From Cytophagales bacterium (GTDB lineage Bacteria; Bacteroidota; Bacteroidia; Cytophagales; Bernardetiaceae), in the NCBI GenBank assembly GCA_013299045.1, contig JAAFJX010000001.1, positions 124,001 to 188,000 on the forward strand: a DNA stretch of 64,000 nt. Direction: 5' to 3'. Of this stretch, positions 52,073 to 61,150 are shown one piece after another (positions within the stretch are counted from its first letter, which is position 1; every line of letters starts with the position of its first letter). The translations under genes and the position numbers were made by a program. The notes beneath the pieces were generated by a model. That model did no database searches. It was given only the letters and a program-made list of their open reading frames with translations, and was not told the origin of the DNA.

Positions 52073-55000
52073 TCAAAAACTACGACCTATACCAATAACT
52101 GGGCGAAATGCAAAATTCTGGCCATCTGCGCGGTTGGTTGAGTTCCAAAAAGGGCAATCTATACGAATAACGAAAGGTTCATAACGTGTTTGAGGGAATT
52201 TTATACGCCATGCCAAACCTATACCGGCATTGGCAAAAATGCGCGCCTGATTATTGCTTTGCGTCGTGTAGGGTTGAATTTGCGCTATATCAAAAAACGC
52301 ATAATAGTCCAATTCTAAGCGTTTATGCCATTTTTTCTGCCAGAAAGGGCGCTTTGAACTTTTGCCATATTCAAGGCTGAAAGACGTACCCGACCTGCCA
52401 CGAAAATAGGGCGTGCTGATGGTGTTGCTGTCGGTATAAATAAGCGTTGCACCAGTATAGCCACGTGCATTAAGGCCGCCACCTTGCTGGAAGCTCACGT
52501 GCTCAAACTGCCCACTGTAAGGTTTCAAGATACCGTAAGTTTGTGTCCAGGTATTATCAGCTTGCTGTTCAGGGTTTGCAGAGGCCAAATAGACCAAGCT
52601 CTCGTTCGGTATCCTACTGTTGAGTATCTCAGCATGATAAAAACGCATTCTCAGGTCATTGCTTCTGTATCTTTTGTGCCATAGCCTCTCAAAGCTCAAA
52701 AAGCCATAATTAAACTCGCTTTGCATGGCTGGAGTGCGTAAAAGTAAGTGCCAGCTGTGTGTGTTATGGCGTTTTTTCCAAGTTTTATTCCATAAAAAAT
52801 TGACTGATGAGTTCGTGTTCCGCGACCAGTCGGCTACGTCTGCCAAATAAAAATAACCATTTGCGTCCAGCCGCATATATTTATGAAAGAGCGAAAGCGT
52901 ATTCCGCTTGCTATCATCAGGGTCGCGCTTTTGTAGTTCTTTTTTAAGGCCAATAACGCTCTTTGCGAGACCACCGCCCGCCCAAATATCTGCCCAATAA
53001 CTCCAGGTGGGTGCAGCCGCACTAAAGCGATTGCTGTATTGAAGGTGCAAGCCTGTAGGGCTGGGGAGCTTATTTTGTGCCCATTCTGGTTTGTATTGCA
53101 GCAAGGTGCTGTTAAACCAAAATTTGACCAATAGTTTTTCTACGTTTCTGTATTGAAGTCGTACCTGTACGCCTATACGCAAACCATCAAAACCACTATG
53201 AAAAAGATATGGTTGCCAAAGCCGCTGATAACCAAGTGTGTAATCTTCTAAATCTTGGCCAATATCTAAACGCAACCGCGAACGTGGGCTTTTGCCTCGG
53301 TAATTGTCGCGCATATCCACATCTGCAAGTGTATAGCTAGAATCTATCTCTATGCGTTTGATGCGTTTTGGTAATGTGAGTGTTGTTGTATAAGTTGGGT
53401 TTAAATTTTTGCCCCAGCCTGTCCATTGTGGCAGCACTTTGGTTTTGGTCATTTCTTTGAGAAACCATTTATTGGGGATATGATAATCATAGCGGTTTCC
53501 GCTTTTATCCCATAAGTGAAAGTCCAAAGGCATTTGCATAGAGCCTTTTCGTTCAAAGGTAATTTCATACGCAAAGTCGGGCTTTTTGAAGCGTCTGCGC
53601 ACTTTCTTAATACCATAATCAATGTACTTGTCGGTTTCTAGCCATTGGTCAAAAAACCACGCCAAGTCTGTTTGGGTATAGGCTGTTACGGCCGCACGGA
53701 AATCTTCAGGATAAGGGTGTTTGAATTTCCAGGTGTTCACATAATGGCGCATAGCCCCAAAGAAGAGCTTGTCGCCGAGGACGTAACGCAAATTTTCAAG
53801 CATGAGTCCGCCTTTTTGATACACCAAGCCATAGCCTCCCTCTTGACGCACCGCGCTACGAAAGTCGGAAGAGTGGGTGTTCAAAGGCATATCATGCCCA
53901 CTCCAAAAGTACTCCAAATAAGGGGAAAAAAGATGTGCGTAACGGTGTGAATAAGGATAGGCTTTGATACGGAGCGGCCCCAGCTCGTCTTTGTAGTTCA
54001 CTAAGTCGTGGCCATACAAAAAGTGCAAGGCCATAACAGTTGCGTACTCGGCAAAGCCCTCGTCCAAAAAAGCCCTGTAACGCTCATTACTGCCCACCAT
54101 ACCCTGAAACCACTGATGGGCTAGTTCGTGGGCAATCAGGCCAGCGTGGTTAGGATACAGCCCAGTAACTAAAGCCATTTGCGCACACTCCGTTCCTTCA
54201 GCGGCATCAGCAAAAATAATGCGTTCATAGGCATACTGACCGAAAACGCGGTTGTAAAACTGTATCAGATTGGCGCAAAGCACAGGAGTCTGTTGCCAAT
54301 ATTGAGCGTGCTGCTCTTGCACCAAAACGACCACTTTAGCGCCGTCGGCTTCGGTTTCGGCAATGCGATAAAGCGGTGAGGCAGTAAAGGCAAAATTATG
54401 CACGTTATCTGCTCTAAAACGCCAAATCTTACGTTTTAGAGATGTTTTAGGCATGAGTTCGGAGGGCTTGGACTCCCATGCTTTTGTAGCATAGTTGCTC
54501 AAATCCAAAGCGCGCCGTAAGTCATCGGGTAGGGTTTCTTGACGGTTGAGTGGTGTGCCGGTTGCGTCCAAGATGTAGTTGTCTGGTAAGTCTAAGTCCA
54601 CTTCAAAAGTGCCAAAATCGGCATAATATTCTTTGTCTAGTTCGGTTTCGGTTTCCCAAGCAAAGTGCTTGTCATAAACACAAACTATTGGATACCAATG
54701 AACTGCATTGTAGTTTTTATAGCCATGTGTCTGATAAACCTTCATGCGTTTGCGCAAATTTCCACCCACCGAAAAATAAGTTTTAAATTGCATAGATACC
54801 TTTACAGAATCGCCTGACAGGAGTGGCTCAGGCAGTTTGACACGCAAGATACTATTCGTGCTGGTGGTGTCTGCGCTTTGGCCGTTTACTAATACATTTT
54901 CTACACTGATGCCTAAGCCTTTCGCTTCGTGGTCGCCAAAAACAACCGTTTTATCGTTATTTTCTTGTAAGTTGTGGTAGGGTGAATTGGGCGTATAGGC

Positions 55001-55249
55001 ATTCCAAACCAGGTGAAAGTAGAGTTCTTTCAGCGTATGTGGGCTTTGGTTGTAATAAGTCAGTTCATAAAACTGGCCGTTCAGAATATTTTTTTGGTCA
55101 TCAAGACTAGCTTTTATGCGGTAATGGACTTTCTGTTGCCAATAGGCTTCTTGGGCTTGTGCTTTATACTGCCAAGCCGTGCATATCAGTAAGCAAACCA
55201 AGAGGCACAGCGCTTTAGCCCTACTCACCTGCATAAATTTCTTGCGCAT
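52073..55249 (-). CDS. M1 family metallopeptidase with large C-terminal barrel-like region
   Basis: 1058 residues. A signal peptide (to about residue 32, AQAQ) and an M1 N-terminal beta domain (about 35-320) precede the zinc site HELAH (374-378) with the third ligand Glu397 in DEGFAEY. The usual GAMEN exopeptidase motif is replaced by AAEGTECAQMALV. After the helical domain, the last about 400 residues (from about 650: SRLRLDIGQDLEDYTLGYQ) are rich in aromatic strands and resemble an outer-membrane barrel ending in RPVIGIGRSF. Such large M1 proteins are frequent in Bacteroidota. It would be an exported or outer-membrane-anchored peptidase. The substrate is unknown. Confidence 0.88.
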   Translation of the reverse strand: MRKKFMQVSRAKALCLLVCLLICTAWQYKAQAQEAYWQQKVHYRIKASLDDQKNILNGQFYELTYYNQSPHTLKELYFHLVWNAYTPNSPYHNLQENNDKTVVFGDHEAKGLGISVENVLVNGQSADTTSTNSILRVKLPEPLLSGDSVKVSMQFKTYFSVGGNLRKRMKVYQTHGYKNYNAVHWYPIVCVYDKHFAWETETELDKEYYADFGTFEVDLDLPDNYILDATGTPLNRQETLPDDLRRALDLSNYATKAWESKPSELMPKTSLKRKIWRFRADNVHNFAFTASPLYRIAETEADGAKVVVLVQEQHAQYWQQTPVLCANLIQFYNRVFGQYAYERIIFADAAEGTECAQMALVTGLYPNHAGLIAHELAHQWFQGMVGSNERYRAFLDEGFAEYATVMALHFLYGHDLVNYKDELGPLRIKAYPYSHRYAHLFSPYLEYFWSGHDMPLNTHSSDFRSAVRQEGGYGLVYQKGGLMLENLRYVLGDKLFFGAMRHYVNTWKFKHPYPEDFRAAVTAYTQTDLAWFFDQWLETDKYIDYGIKKVRRRFKKPDFAYEITFERKGSMQMPLDFHLWDKSGNRYDYHIPNKWFLKEMTKTKVLPQWTGWGKNLNPTYTTTLTLPKRIKRIEIDSSYTLADVDMRDNYRGKSPRSRLRLDIGQDLEDYTLGYQRLWQPYLFHSGFDGLRIGVQVRLQYRNVEKLLVKFWFNSTLLQYKPEWAQNKLPSPTGLHLQYSNRFSAAAPTWSYWADIWAGGGLAKSVIGLKKELQKRDPDDSKRNTLSLFHKYMRLDANGYFYLADVADWSRNTNSSVNFLWNKTWKKRHNTHSWHLLLRTPAMQSEFNYGFLSFERLWHKRYRSNDLRMRFYHAEILNSRIPNESLVYLASANPEQQADNTWTQTYGILKPYSGQFEHVSFQQGGGLNARGYTGATLIYTDSNTISTPYFRGRSGTSFSLEYGKSSKRPFWQKKWHKRLELDYYAFFDIAQIQPYTTQSNNQARIFANAGIGLAWRIKFPQTRYEPFVIRIDCPFWNSTNRADGQNFAFRPVIGIGRSF

Positions 55250-55289
55250 TGTTGTATCTTTTTGATTGATTTATGTGAAAGGCTTTGCA

Positions 55290-56054
55290 TTATGACGCAA
55301 AGAGTTCAATGGCATTCTGTGTGGTTTCGGCAGCGAGTTGTTCTAGGCTAATTCCTTTTAAATCAGACAGTTGTTCGGCCACGACGCGCATGAAAGCCGG
55401 TTCGTTGCGCTTGCCTCTATAGGCAGTTGGTGTGAGATAAGGGCTGTCTGTTTCTAGCACCAAATGCTTGAGCGGAATATGGTGCAGTGTTTCGGCCAAA
55501 CCACTTTTGGGGTAGGTAAGCACACCGCCAATGCCCAAATAAAATCCTAAGTCAATGATAGCTTCTGCTTCTTGGGCTGTGCCGCCAAAACAATGAAAAA
55601 CCCCCTTTAGACCGCTCAGGTTCATGCTTTTCAGCAAATCAATACAATACTGAGTGGCTTCGCGTGTATGCAACACTACAGGGAGTTTATACTTTTGGGC
55701 TAGCCCTATCTGGATTTTAAACGCCTCTGTTTGTTGGGGAAGTGTGGTTTTATCCCAGTATAAATCTATGCCCATTTCGCCCACAGCAGCCCATTTTCGT
55801 ACTTTTAGCCATTCTTCTATGGGGTAAAGTGCTTTGTCCACCTCTTTGGGCACATAGCAGGGGTGTAAGCCTATCATTGGGTTACAAAATTCAGGAAAAC
55901 GTTGTTCTACATCTAACATCGCATCAATGGTTGTAACATCAATGTTGGGCATATAAATTTGACTAAGGCCCTTTTCTGTAGCGCGCAGCAGTGTTTCATT
56001 TAAATCTTTTTTGAATTTGTCCAAATAAATATGGGCGTGGGTATCTGTTAGCAT
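55290..56054 (-). CDS. TatD family metal-dependent hydrolase
   Basis: 254 residues. The metal ligands are visible in order: DTHAHIYLDKF (HxH), VGEMGIDLYWD (Glu), VLHTREA (His), FHCFGGTA (His) and LETDSPYLTP (Asp). TatD hydrolases cleave DNA (3' to 5' exonuclease) or D-Tyr-tRNA-like substrates; in bacteria the role is in DNA quality control or repair. The frame goes on to 56129, but the ATG at 56054 begins the conserved core. It lies 114 bases downstream of prs on the minus strand and 40 bases upstream of the M1 gene. Confidence 0.9.
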   Translation of the reverse strand: MLTDTHAHIYLDKFKKDLNETLLRATEKGLSQIYMPNIDVTTIDAMLDVEQRFPEFCNPMIGLHPCYVPKEVDKALYPIEEWLKVRKWAAVGEMGIDLYWDKTTLPQQTEAFKIQIGLAQKYKLPVVLHTREATQYCIDLLKSMNLSGLKGVFHCFGGTAQEAEAIIDLGFYLGIGGVLTYPKSGLAETLHHIPLKHLVLETDSPYLTPTAYRGKRNEPAFMRVVAEQLSDLKGISLEQLAAETTQNAIELFAS

Positions 56055-56168
56055 AAATTGTATCTTGGCAATGGAATGATAGGTATCTTTTATATTTTGA
56101 TAAAAAAATGGCTTTAACAAAATACTCAATTTTTGCCAAAGCCAATCTGGGTGTTTTGATGCTAATTT

Positions 56169-57095
56169 CTAGATAAAAAGTGTGCTTATAGATTCGTGGT
56201 CGTGTATTTTGCGAATGGCCTTTGCAAAGAGGTCTGCCACCGAAAGTACAGTAATTTTTGGGTATTTTTCGGACATAGGAATAGAGTCAGTAACAACGAC
56301 TTCAGAAAGTGCTGAGTTGCTTATTCGTTCTATGGCTTGGCCAGAAAATACGGGGTGTGTGGCGATAGCACGAACAGAAACCGCGCCTTTTTCCATGAGG
56401 AGCTTGGCCGCATTGCAGATTGTACCAGCTGTGTCTATCATATCGTCGACCAAAACAACGTTTGCGCCTTCTACGTCTCCAATGACTTGCATGGCTGCAA
56501 TCTCGTTAGCGCGCTTTCTGTACTTGTCGCAAACGACCATACCGCAGCCAAAATGAGCCGCGTAGGCACGTGCACGCGACACACCGCCTACGTCTGGCGA
56601 AGCAAACACCAAGTTATCCAAACCTAGCTCGGTGATGTAGGGGATAAAAATGGCGCTTGCAAAGAGGTGGTCTACAGGAATATCGAAGAAACCTTGAATC
56701 TGTCCTGCGTGTAAGTCGCAAGTCATTAAACGATTAGCTCCTGCTGCCGAAAGTAAGTTGGCAACTAACTTGGCAGCAATGGCCACACGGGGCTTATCTT
56801 TGCGGTCTTGGCGGGCATAACCAAAGTAAGGTACCACAACAGTAATATAGCCAGCAGAGGCGCGTTTGGCAGCATCTATCAACAACAAAAGCTCCATTAA
56901 ATTGTCTGCGGGCGGAAAAGTGGATTGCACCAAAAAAACGTCGCAGCCCCGAATGGACTCGTCAAAACTAGGTGCCATTTCGCCATCGCCGAAGCGCTGT
57001 AGTGTAAGCGAACCAAGAGGCTTGCCATAGCAATGAGCAATTTTTTGCGCCAAATAGCGCGACTGTGAGCCAGAGAACAACTTAACGAGGGCCAT
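56169..57095 (-). CDS. prs: ribose-phosphate pyrophosphokinase
   Basis: 308 residues, family length. ATP/PRPP sites show ALVKLFSGSQSRYLAQKIA at the N-terminus, GDGEMAPSFDESIRGCDVFLVQST, VVPYFGYARQDRK, TCDLHAGQIQGFFDIPVDHLFAS and the PRPP-binding NVVLVDDMIDTAGTICNAA. The enzyme makes PRPP from ribose 5-phosphate and ATP, a substrate of PyrE, HisIE precursors and ComF-like proteins. It is preceded by a terminator of the DUF349 gene and followed by tatD. Confidence 0.97.
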   Translation of the reverse strand: MALVKLFSGSQSRYLAQKIAHCYGKPLGSLTLQRFGDGEMAPSFDESIRGCDVFLVQSTFPPADNLMELLLLIDAAKRASAGYITVVVPYFGYARQDRKDKPRVAIAAKLVANLLSAAGANRLMTCDLHAGQIQGFFDIPVDHLFASAIFIPYITELGLDNLVFASPDVGGVSRARAYAAHFGCGMVVCDKYRKRANEIAAMQVIGDVEGANVVLVDDMIDTAGTICNAAKLLMEKGAVSVRAIATHPVFSGQAIERISNSALSEVVVTDSIPMSEKYPKITVLSVADLFAKAIRKIHDHESISTLFI

Positions 57096-57191
57096 AAAAG
57101 AGCAAAGTTTTGTTTAACGGCGCAAATATCGTTCTTTTTTGAGAACTGTAAAAACGAAAGGCAAAGCATTTTTAGAAAAAAGTAAGAAATA

Positions 57192-57224
57192 AAAAAGGTG
57201 GCCCACAACGCAGACCACCTTTTT
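57192..57224 (-). terminator. terminator of the DUF349 gene
   Basis: AAAAAGGTGG (57192-57201) pairs with CCACCTTTTT (57215-57224); on the minus strand the T tract follows. It lies 29 bases after the DUF349 stop. Confidence 0.75.
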
Positions 57225-57253
57225 CTATTGAAATAAAATGAAAAAAAACAAAA

Positions 57254-59155
57254 TTATTTGCCAGCATCTGTGAGCATACGCAATTCTTTTTGCAAGATGC
57301 TCAGTTCCTTTTTGGCCTCTTTAATTTTATCGTTAAATTCTTGACGGAGCTTGTCAGCAGTTTTTGAGCTCGCAAAGAACTCAATATTGTTCTGCCACAA
57401 GTTGATGTCATTTTCTATGGCAGTTATGCGGCGCTTGATGTTGCCTTCGCGCTTACGAAACTTAAAGGCATACTTCGGATTGGCTTGTACCAAACGTTCT
57501 TGGAGTTCGGTACGTGCCTTAACGTACTCTTCGTCTGTGTTGGCAAATTTACGAAGCAGTGCCTCTGAAGCGTCCTCAAAACGGCCTGTTACAGCATCAA
57601 GAGAGCGTTTTGGCACTTGGCCGATTTCGTGCCACCGGACGTGGAAAGTTTCTATGGCTTCTAGCGAAACCATGTCTTTGCCCTTGGCCAAATCTTCCAT
57701 TTGCTTGCAGAGGGCTTCTTTTTGAGCCAAGTTGGTATCATAAGCCTTATCCTCTTCGTTGCGGCGGTTACGTTTGCGGTCGAAAAACTTGTCGCAGGCA
57801 GCCTTAAAGCGCTCGTAAATTGCGTCGCTTTGGTTGTCTGCCACTGGGCCAATACTGCGCCAGTCGTTTTGAAGACCTTTAATTACGTCGGTACTCTCCT
57901 CCCAGTTTAGGCTTTCGCGCAGGGCTTCTGCTTGCTCACAGAGAGCTATCTTCTTTTTCAGATTGTCGGAGCGCTCCGCCTCAAGGCTTTCAAAAAACTT
58001 GGTCTTGCCTTGGAAGAATGACTTAAAGTTTTTCCAAAACTGCTTGTTTAGGCTCTTAGAAACTTCCTTGGGAGCGGCTCCAATTTTGTCCCACTTTTCT
58101 TGGAGAGCCAACACCTCTTTGGTTTTGGCATTCCACTCTTTGATGCGGTCTGTATTGTAATCGGCATACTTTTCTATTTCCAAGCAAAGTTCTTGTTTGA
58201 GCTTCATGTTGTCTTCCAAAGACTTTTTGAAGTCGTCCGAGCTTACTTTCTTGCGGTCGTAGATTTGGTCTGAAGCATTTTTAAAACGACTCCAAATTTC
58301 CTCTTGCCTGTCTTTGGGTACAGGGCCATATTTTTTGAACTCTTGGTGCAAAATATTGAGCTGGCGCACGGCTTCGTTCATGTTTTCCATGTGTACGAGT
58401 TCTTCTGCCTTATCGCAAATTTTGAGTTTTGCTTCCAAGTTACGCTTGCGGTCATGCTCGCGGGCTTCGTTATCCAGTCTTTTACGGCTATAAAATTGGT
58501 CTGAGAGGGCACGGTAGCGTTTATTGATTTCTTCGCTGTTTTCTTGCGGCACTGGGCCAGTGCTTTTCCACTCTTGTTGGAGGGTTTTGAGGCGCTCCAT
58601 ATCTTTTTTATTGCTTTCGTCTGTTGCGTCGGCGCTGTCGAGCTTTTCGGTCAGGGCTTTTATTTCGTCCAGCATTTTCTCTTTTGCTTTGAGGTTTTGC
58701 TGTTTGTCGGCTTCTAGCTTTTTAACTAGCTTGGACTTACGGTCTTTGATGTCGTTAAAAATATCAAAGAAAGCACTTACTTCTTTGGCGCGTTCAAACT
58801 TGAAACCTTCGCTGTTGCCTTCGTTTTCTGCCTTAAATTTTTCAAGAGCTTCTTCACGTTCCTTGCGATTTATGGCATCAACGGCTTCTTTCTGCTTTTG
58901 GAGTTTGCGGTCAATCTTCTTAAATTCACCCACTTCTAAATCTTTGGCAAGTGTCTGAAGTTCAGTAGCTTTTGTCAAGATTTCATGAATCGTAAGGCCA
59001 GAATAATCTTCCTCTGGCTCTGCTACAACGGCAGTTTCGGTAGGGGTTTCGGCAGCGGTTTCGGCTACGATGGGGGTTTCGGCAGGTATTTCTGCTTTAG
59101 TGGCCTCTTCGGTGGGCTTGAGAGGAGCTTGGTCGAGTTCTTTTTCGTTTTCCAT
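57254..59155 (-). CDS. DUF349 repeat protein
   Basis: 633 residues, highly charged and mostly helical. At least five repeats can be seen, each with a W-x5-GPVP-like core: WKSTGPVPQE, FKKYGPVPKD, WDKIGAAPKE, WRSIGPVADN and WHEIGQVPKR, followed by F-x-FY-x-RK helices. The N-terminus (about 60 residues) is acidic and low-complexity (repeated PTE/ETA). Long helices with heptad patterns suggest coiled coils. The DUF349 proteins of Bacteroidota are soluble and of unknown function. No signal peptide. Start ATG at 59155. Confidence 0.9.
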   Translation of the reverse strand: MENEKELDQAPLKPTEEATKAEIPAETPIVAETAAETPTETAVVAEPEEDYSGLTIHEILTKATELQTLAKDLEVGEFKKIDRKLQKQKEAVDAINRKEREEALEKFKAENEGNSEGFKFERAKEVSAFFDIFNDIKDRKSKLVKKLEADKQQNLKAKEKMLDEIKALTEKLDSADATDESNKKDMERLKTLQQEWKSTGPVPQENSEEINKRYRALSDQFYSRKRLDNEAREHDRKRNLEAKLKICDKAEELVHMENMNEAVRQLNILHQEFKKYGPVPKDRQEEIWSRFKNASDQIYDRKKVSSDDFKKSLEDNMKLKQELCLEIEKYADYNTDRIKEWNAKTKEVLALQEKWDKIGAAPKEVSKSLNKQFWKNFKSFFQGKTKFFESLEAERSDNLKKKIALCEQAEALRESLNWEESTDVIKGLQNDWRSIGPVADNQSDAIYERFKAACDKFFDRKRNRRNEEDKAYDTNLAQKEALCKQMEDLAKGKDMVSLEAIETFHVRWHEIGQVPKRSLDAVTGRFEDASEALLRKFANTDEEYVKARTELQERLVQANPKYAFKFRKREGNIKRRITAIENDINLWQNNIEFFASSKTADKLRQEFNDKIKEAKKELSILQKELRMLTDAGK

Positions 59156-59448
59156 GGCGCAACAATGCGGGACAAGAGGTGGGTGGTTTTCTACAAATAA
59201 AATCGCTCATAATAGCTAAAGGCCTGTTTGAATGGCACTTGTGAATTATTTTGAGCGAAAACGTTAAAACACTTTAGAGCAACACGGCTAAACTGTTGGC
59301 TTAAACCGTCTCCAAAACGCTGCAATATACGAATTTTCGTTGCTTTTGTTTGTTAATGCCATAAAAAAAAATATCATGAATCAGTGGTCATGCAGCATAA
59401 GAACTGGCCGCCCTTTATAATGCCTCTATGCCGCAAAAATATGGGGTG

Positions 59449-59600
59449 TGCCCTGCAAGCGGGTCGTTTGGCTTTGGGCTTCGCTAGCGCTTCGGTGCTT
59501 TGCACTAAACCCGCTGCCTCCCTCACGCACATCGCTTGTGCAGACAGAGCTCAGGTTTCGCATCAAACAAGCCTCACAAAGTTTTTGAAGCTCTGTGAGG
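59449..59600. repeat. palindromic repeat cluster with UUCG-capped hairpin
   Basis: Two hairpins: the first has outer arms AGCGGGT (59458-59464) and ACCCGCT (59509-59515) and an inner stem AGCGC-TTCG-GTGCT (59486-59499) with a TTCG tetraloop; the second has CCTCACA (59572-59578) and TGTGAGG (59594-59600). Their GC content and form differ from the AT-rich surroundings and resemble dispersed palindromic repeats of Bacteroidota genomes. Confidence 0.6.
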
Positions 59601-59679
59601 GTCATTTTTGTCCGATAACTAAAACAGTCTTGTTCACCGCCAAACCCAGGTACTCTATTGGGTTACCGTTTTCTACATA

Positions 59680-59776
59680 GCCGTCCCTTAAAATATATCT
59701 AAGATATTATAAAGACGAAATTCTTATATAATTAACTGATAATAAGCAATTTATGTGTGTTTTAAAAAGAGAGGAC
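59680..59776. mobile_element. short relative of the MITE-like elements, copy 3 (97 bp)
   Basis: GCCGTCCCTTAAAA at the left end matches the terminal repeat of the element at 14207-14670 with one difference; the right end TTAAAAAGAGAGGAC is a degenerate terminal repeat. The right two thirds match the last about 85 bases of that element in the same orientation (AAGATATTATAAAGACGAAAT against AAGATATTTTAAAGATGAAAT and so on). The middle seems deleted. Target duplication is not clear. Confidence 0.7.
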
Positions 59777-59838
59777 TAAGCAGTTGTTTCCGTTGATTAA
59801 AATTTTATTCTTTGTTTGCTATGCTCATTCGCAAAAAA

Positions 59839-59872
59839 ACCGTACAAACGGCAGTATGGCCATTTGCACGGT
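59839..59872 (-). terminator. terminator of the folE operon
   Basis: ACCGT (59839-59843) and ACGGT (59868-59872) are the outer arms, with further pairing CAAA/TTTG and GGC/GCC inside; on the minus strand the hairpin is followed by seven T residues. It lies 50 bases after the folE stop. Confidence 0.8.
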
Positions 59873-59921
59873 CGTTGAGGTTGAATTCTTCAAAACGATG
59901 TACGCTTTAGGTAAATGCGAA

Positions 59922-60674
59922 TTACTTGCCTAAACGAATACAGTCCAGAAATTCTTTTTTGGTAGCCTCTTGCTGAAATTTTCCGCCATAAAAAGCGGTA
60001 ATGGTGGTGCTGCTGGTATCTTCTACACCACGCGACATAACGCACATATGGGCGGCATCCATAAGAACGGCTACGTTTTCGGTCTGCAGAATGCGCTGCA
60101 ACTCCGCACCAATTTGGTTTGTGAGGCGCTCCTGAACTTGCGGGCGGCGCGAGAAATATTTAACAATTCGGTTTATTTTAGAGAGGCCAATCACTTTGCC
60201 AGACGAAATATAAGCAATGTGAGCATGGCCAAAAATAGGTACGAAGTGGTGCTCACAGCATGAAAAAAACGATACATTTTTTTCAATCAGCATTTCATTG
60301 TAGCCAAACTTGTTATCAAACATTTTGGCTTCAGGCTTATTACCAGGGTTTAAGCCAGAAAATATTTCCTTAACATACATTTTTGCAACGCGGTTAGGCG
60401 TACCGCTAAGGCTGTCATCGGTGAGGTCTAGCCCCAGAATCTGCATGATTTCGCGAAAATGTGCTGAAATAAGGCTAATTTTTTCGTCCTCTGAGCGGTC
60501 AAATGCGTCAGGGCGCATAGGAGTCTCCAGGGAGGTAGCAAGGTGCATATCGCCTATTTGCTGGTGGTGCTCTTCGCAGTTGCATTCCTTGTGCGCATGA
60601 GTGCCATTACCATTTGCAGCAGGGGCGTGTTTGCCGTTAAGCAGGGTATTCAACGAAATTTCGTTCGGTTTCAT
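59922..60674 (-). CDS. folE: GTP cyclohydrolase I
   Basis: 250 residues. The core has GTPNRVAKMYVKEIFSGL, the zinc site SCCEHHFVPIFGHAHIAY, LSKINRIVKYFSRRPQVQERLT and MDAAHMCVMSRGVEDTSSTT. It converts GTP to dihydroneopterin triphosphate. The first about 50 residues are an extension rich in His, Cys, Asn and Gly (GNGTHAHKECNCEEHHQQ), not part of the catalytic core and perhaps metal-binding. The start overlaps the end of the PTPS-type gene by 38 bases, so the two are translationally coupled. The partner favours a pterin product over folate alone. Confidence 0.95.
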   Translation of the reverse strand: MKPNEISLNTLLNGKHAPAANGNGTHAHKECNCEEHHQQIGDMHLATSLETPMRPDAFDRSEDEKISLISAHFREIMQILGLDLTDDSLSGTPNRVAKMYVKEIFSGLNPGNKPEAKMFDNKFGYNEMLIEKNVSFFSCCEHHFVPIFGHAHIAYISSGKVIGLSKINRIVKYFSRRPQVQERLTNQIGAELQRILQTENVAVLMDAAHMCVMSRGVEDTSSTTITAFYGGKFQQEATKKEFLDCIRLGK

Positions 60675-61044
60675 AGAGAGTTACTTTAAGGTCGTATTTG
60701 GAATCGAGATGTTGCCTTAGAATATGCCAGATAACAGCGGCAATGTTTTCAGCAGTAGGGTTGAGGTTTTTAAATTCATGGGTGTCTAGATTTAAGTTTT
60801 TATGGTCAAATCTACTCGTTACGTGTTCTGAAATTAGGTCGCTCAGTATTTTGATGTCAATGAGATAGCCAGTTTCAGGGTCAATATCACCACTCACCTT
60901 GACAATGAGATTATAGTTATGACCATGATAATTAGGACTATTGCATTTACCAAAAACTTGCTTATTTTTTTCAGCGTCCCAGTTTGGGTTGTGGAGGCGG
61001 TGAGCAGCGTTAAAATGCTCTTTTCGGAATACGGCTACTTTCAA
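60637..61044 (-). CDS. 6-pyruvoyl-tetrahydropterin synthase-type protein
   Basis: 135 residues in the PTPS/QueD family. Zinc histidines are in HFNAAHRLH and YHGHNY; the cysteine spacing is CNSPNYHGHNY (Cys-x5-HGH), as in PTPS, rather than the Cys-x3-HGH of QueD. FDHKNLNLD and a final TLYETERNFVEY with the catalytic Glu complete it. PTPS makes 6-pyruvoyl-tetrahydropterin from the FolE product, towards tetrahydrobiopterin-like cofactors; QueD acts in queuosine synthesis. With folE next to it, a pterin cofactor or queuosine are both possible. The stop overlaps the folE start. Confidence 0.85.
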   Translation of the reverse strand: MKVAVFRKEHFNAAHRLHNPNWDAEKNKQVFGKCNSPNYHGHNYNLIVKVSGDIDPETGYLIDIKILSDLISEHVTSRFDHKNLNLDTHEFKNLNPTAENIAAVIWHILRQHLDSKYDLKVTLYETERNFVEYPA

Positions 61045-61150
61045 AACCTAAGGGTTCAAAGGGTGCGACAAGGGCGGCTTGCAGAGACGCTCTAAAATAC
61101 ACTCTGCTGCCACTTTTCTAATAAACGAAAAAAGGTAAAAAAAGTTTATA

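Larger units (their letters stand above)
59156..59921. other. 766-base repeat-rich intergenic region
   Basis: Divergent gap between the DUF349 gene and folE, with no convincing gene. It holds a hairpin cluster (59449-59600), a short element related to the two MITE-like elements (59680-59776) and the folE terminator (59839-59872). A 98-codon frame (59384-59680) crosses the hairpin cluster and is unlikely to code. Confidence 0.6.

Noticed and set aside
59384-59680. 98-codon plus-strand open frame in the intergenic region near folE
   Set aside because: It runs through the palindromic repeat cluster, has unusual composition, and shows no recognisable family.
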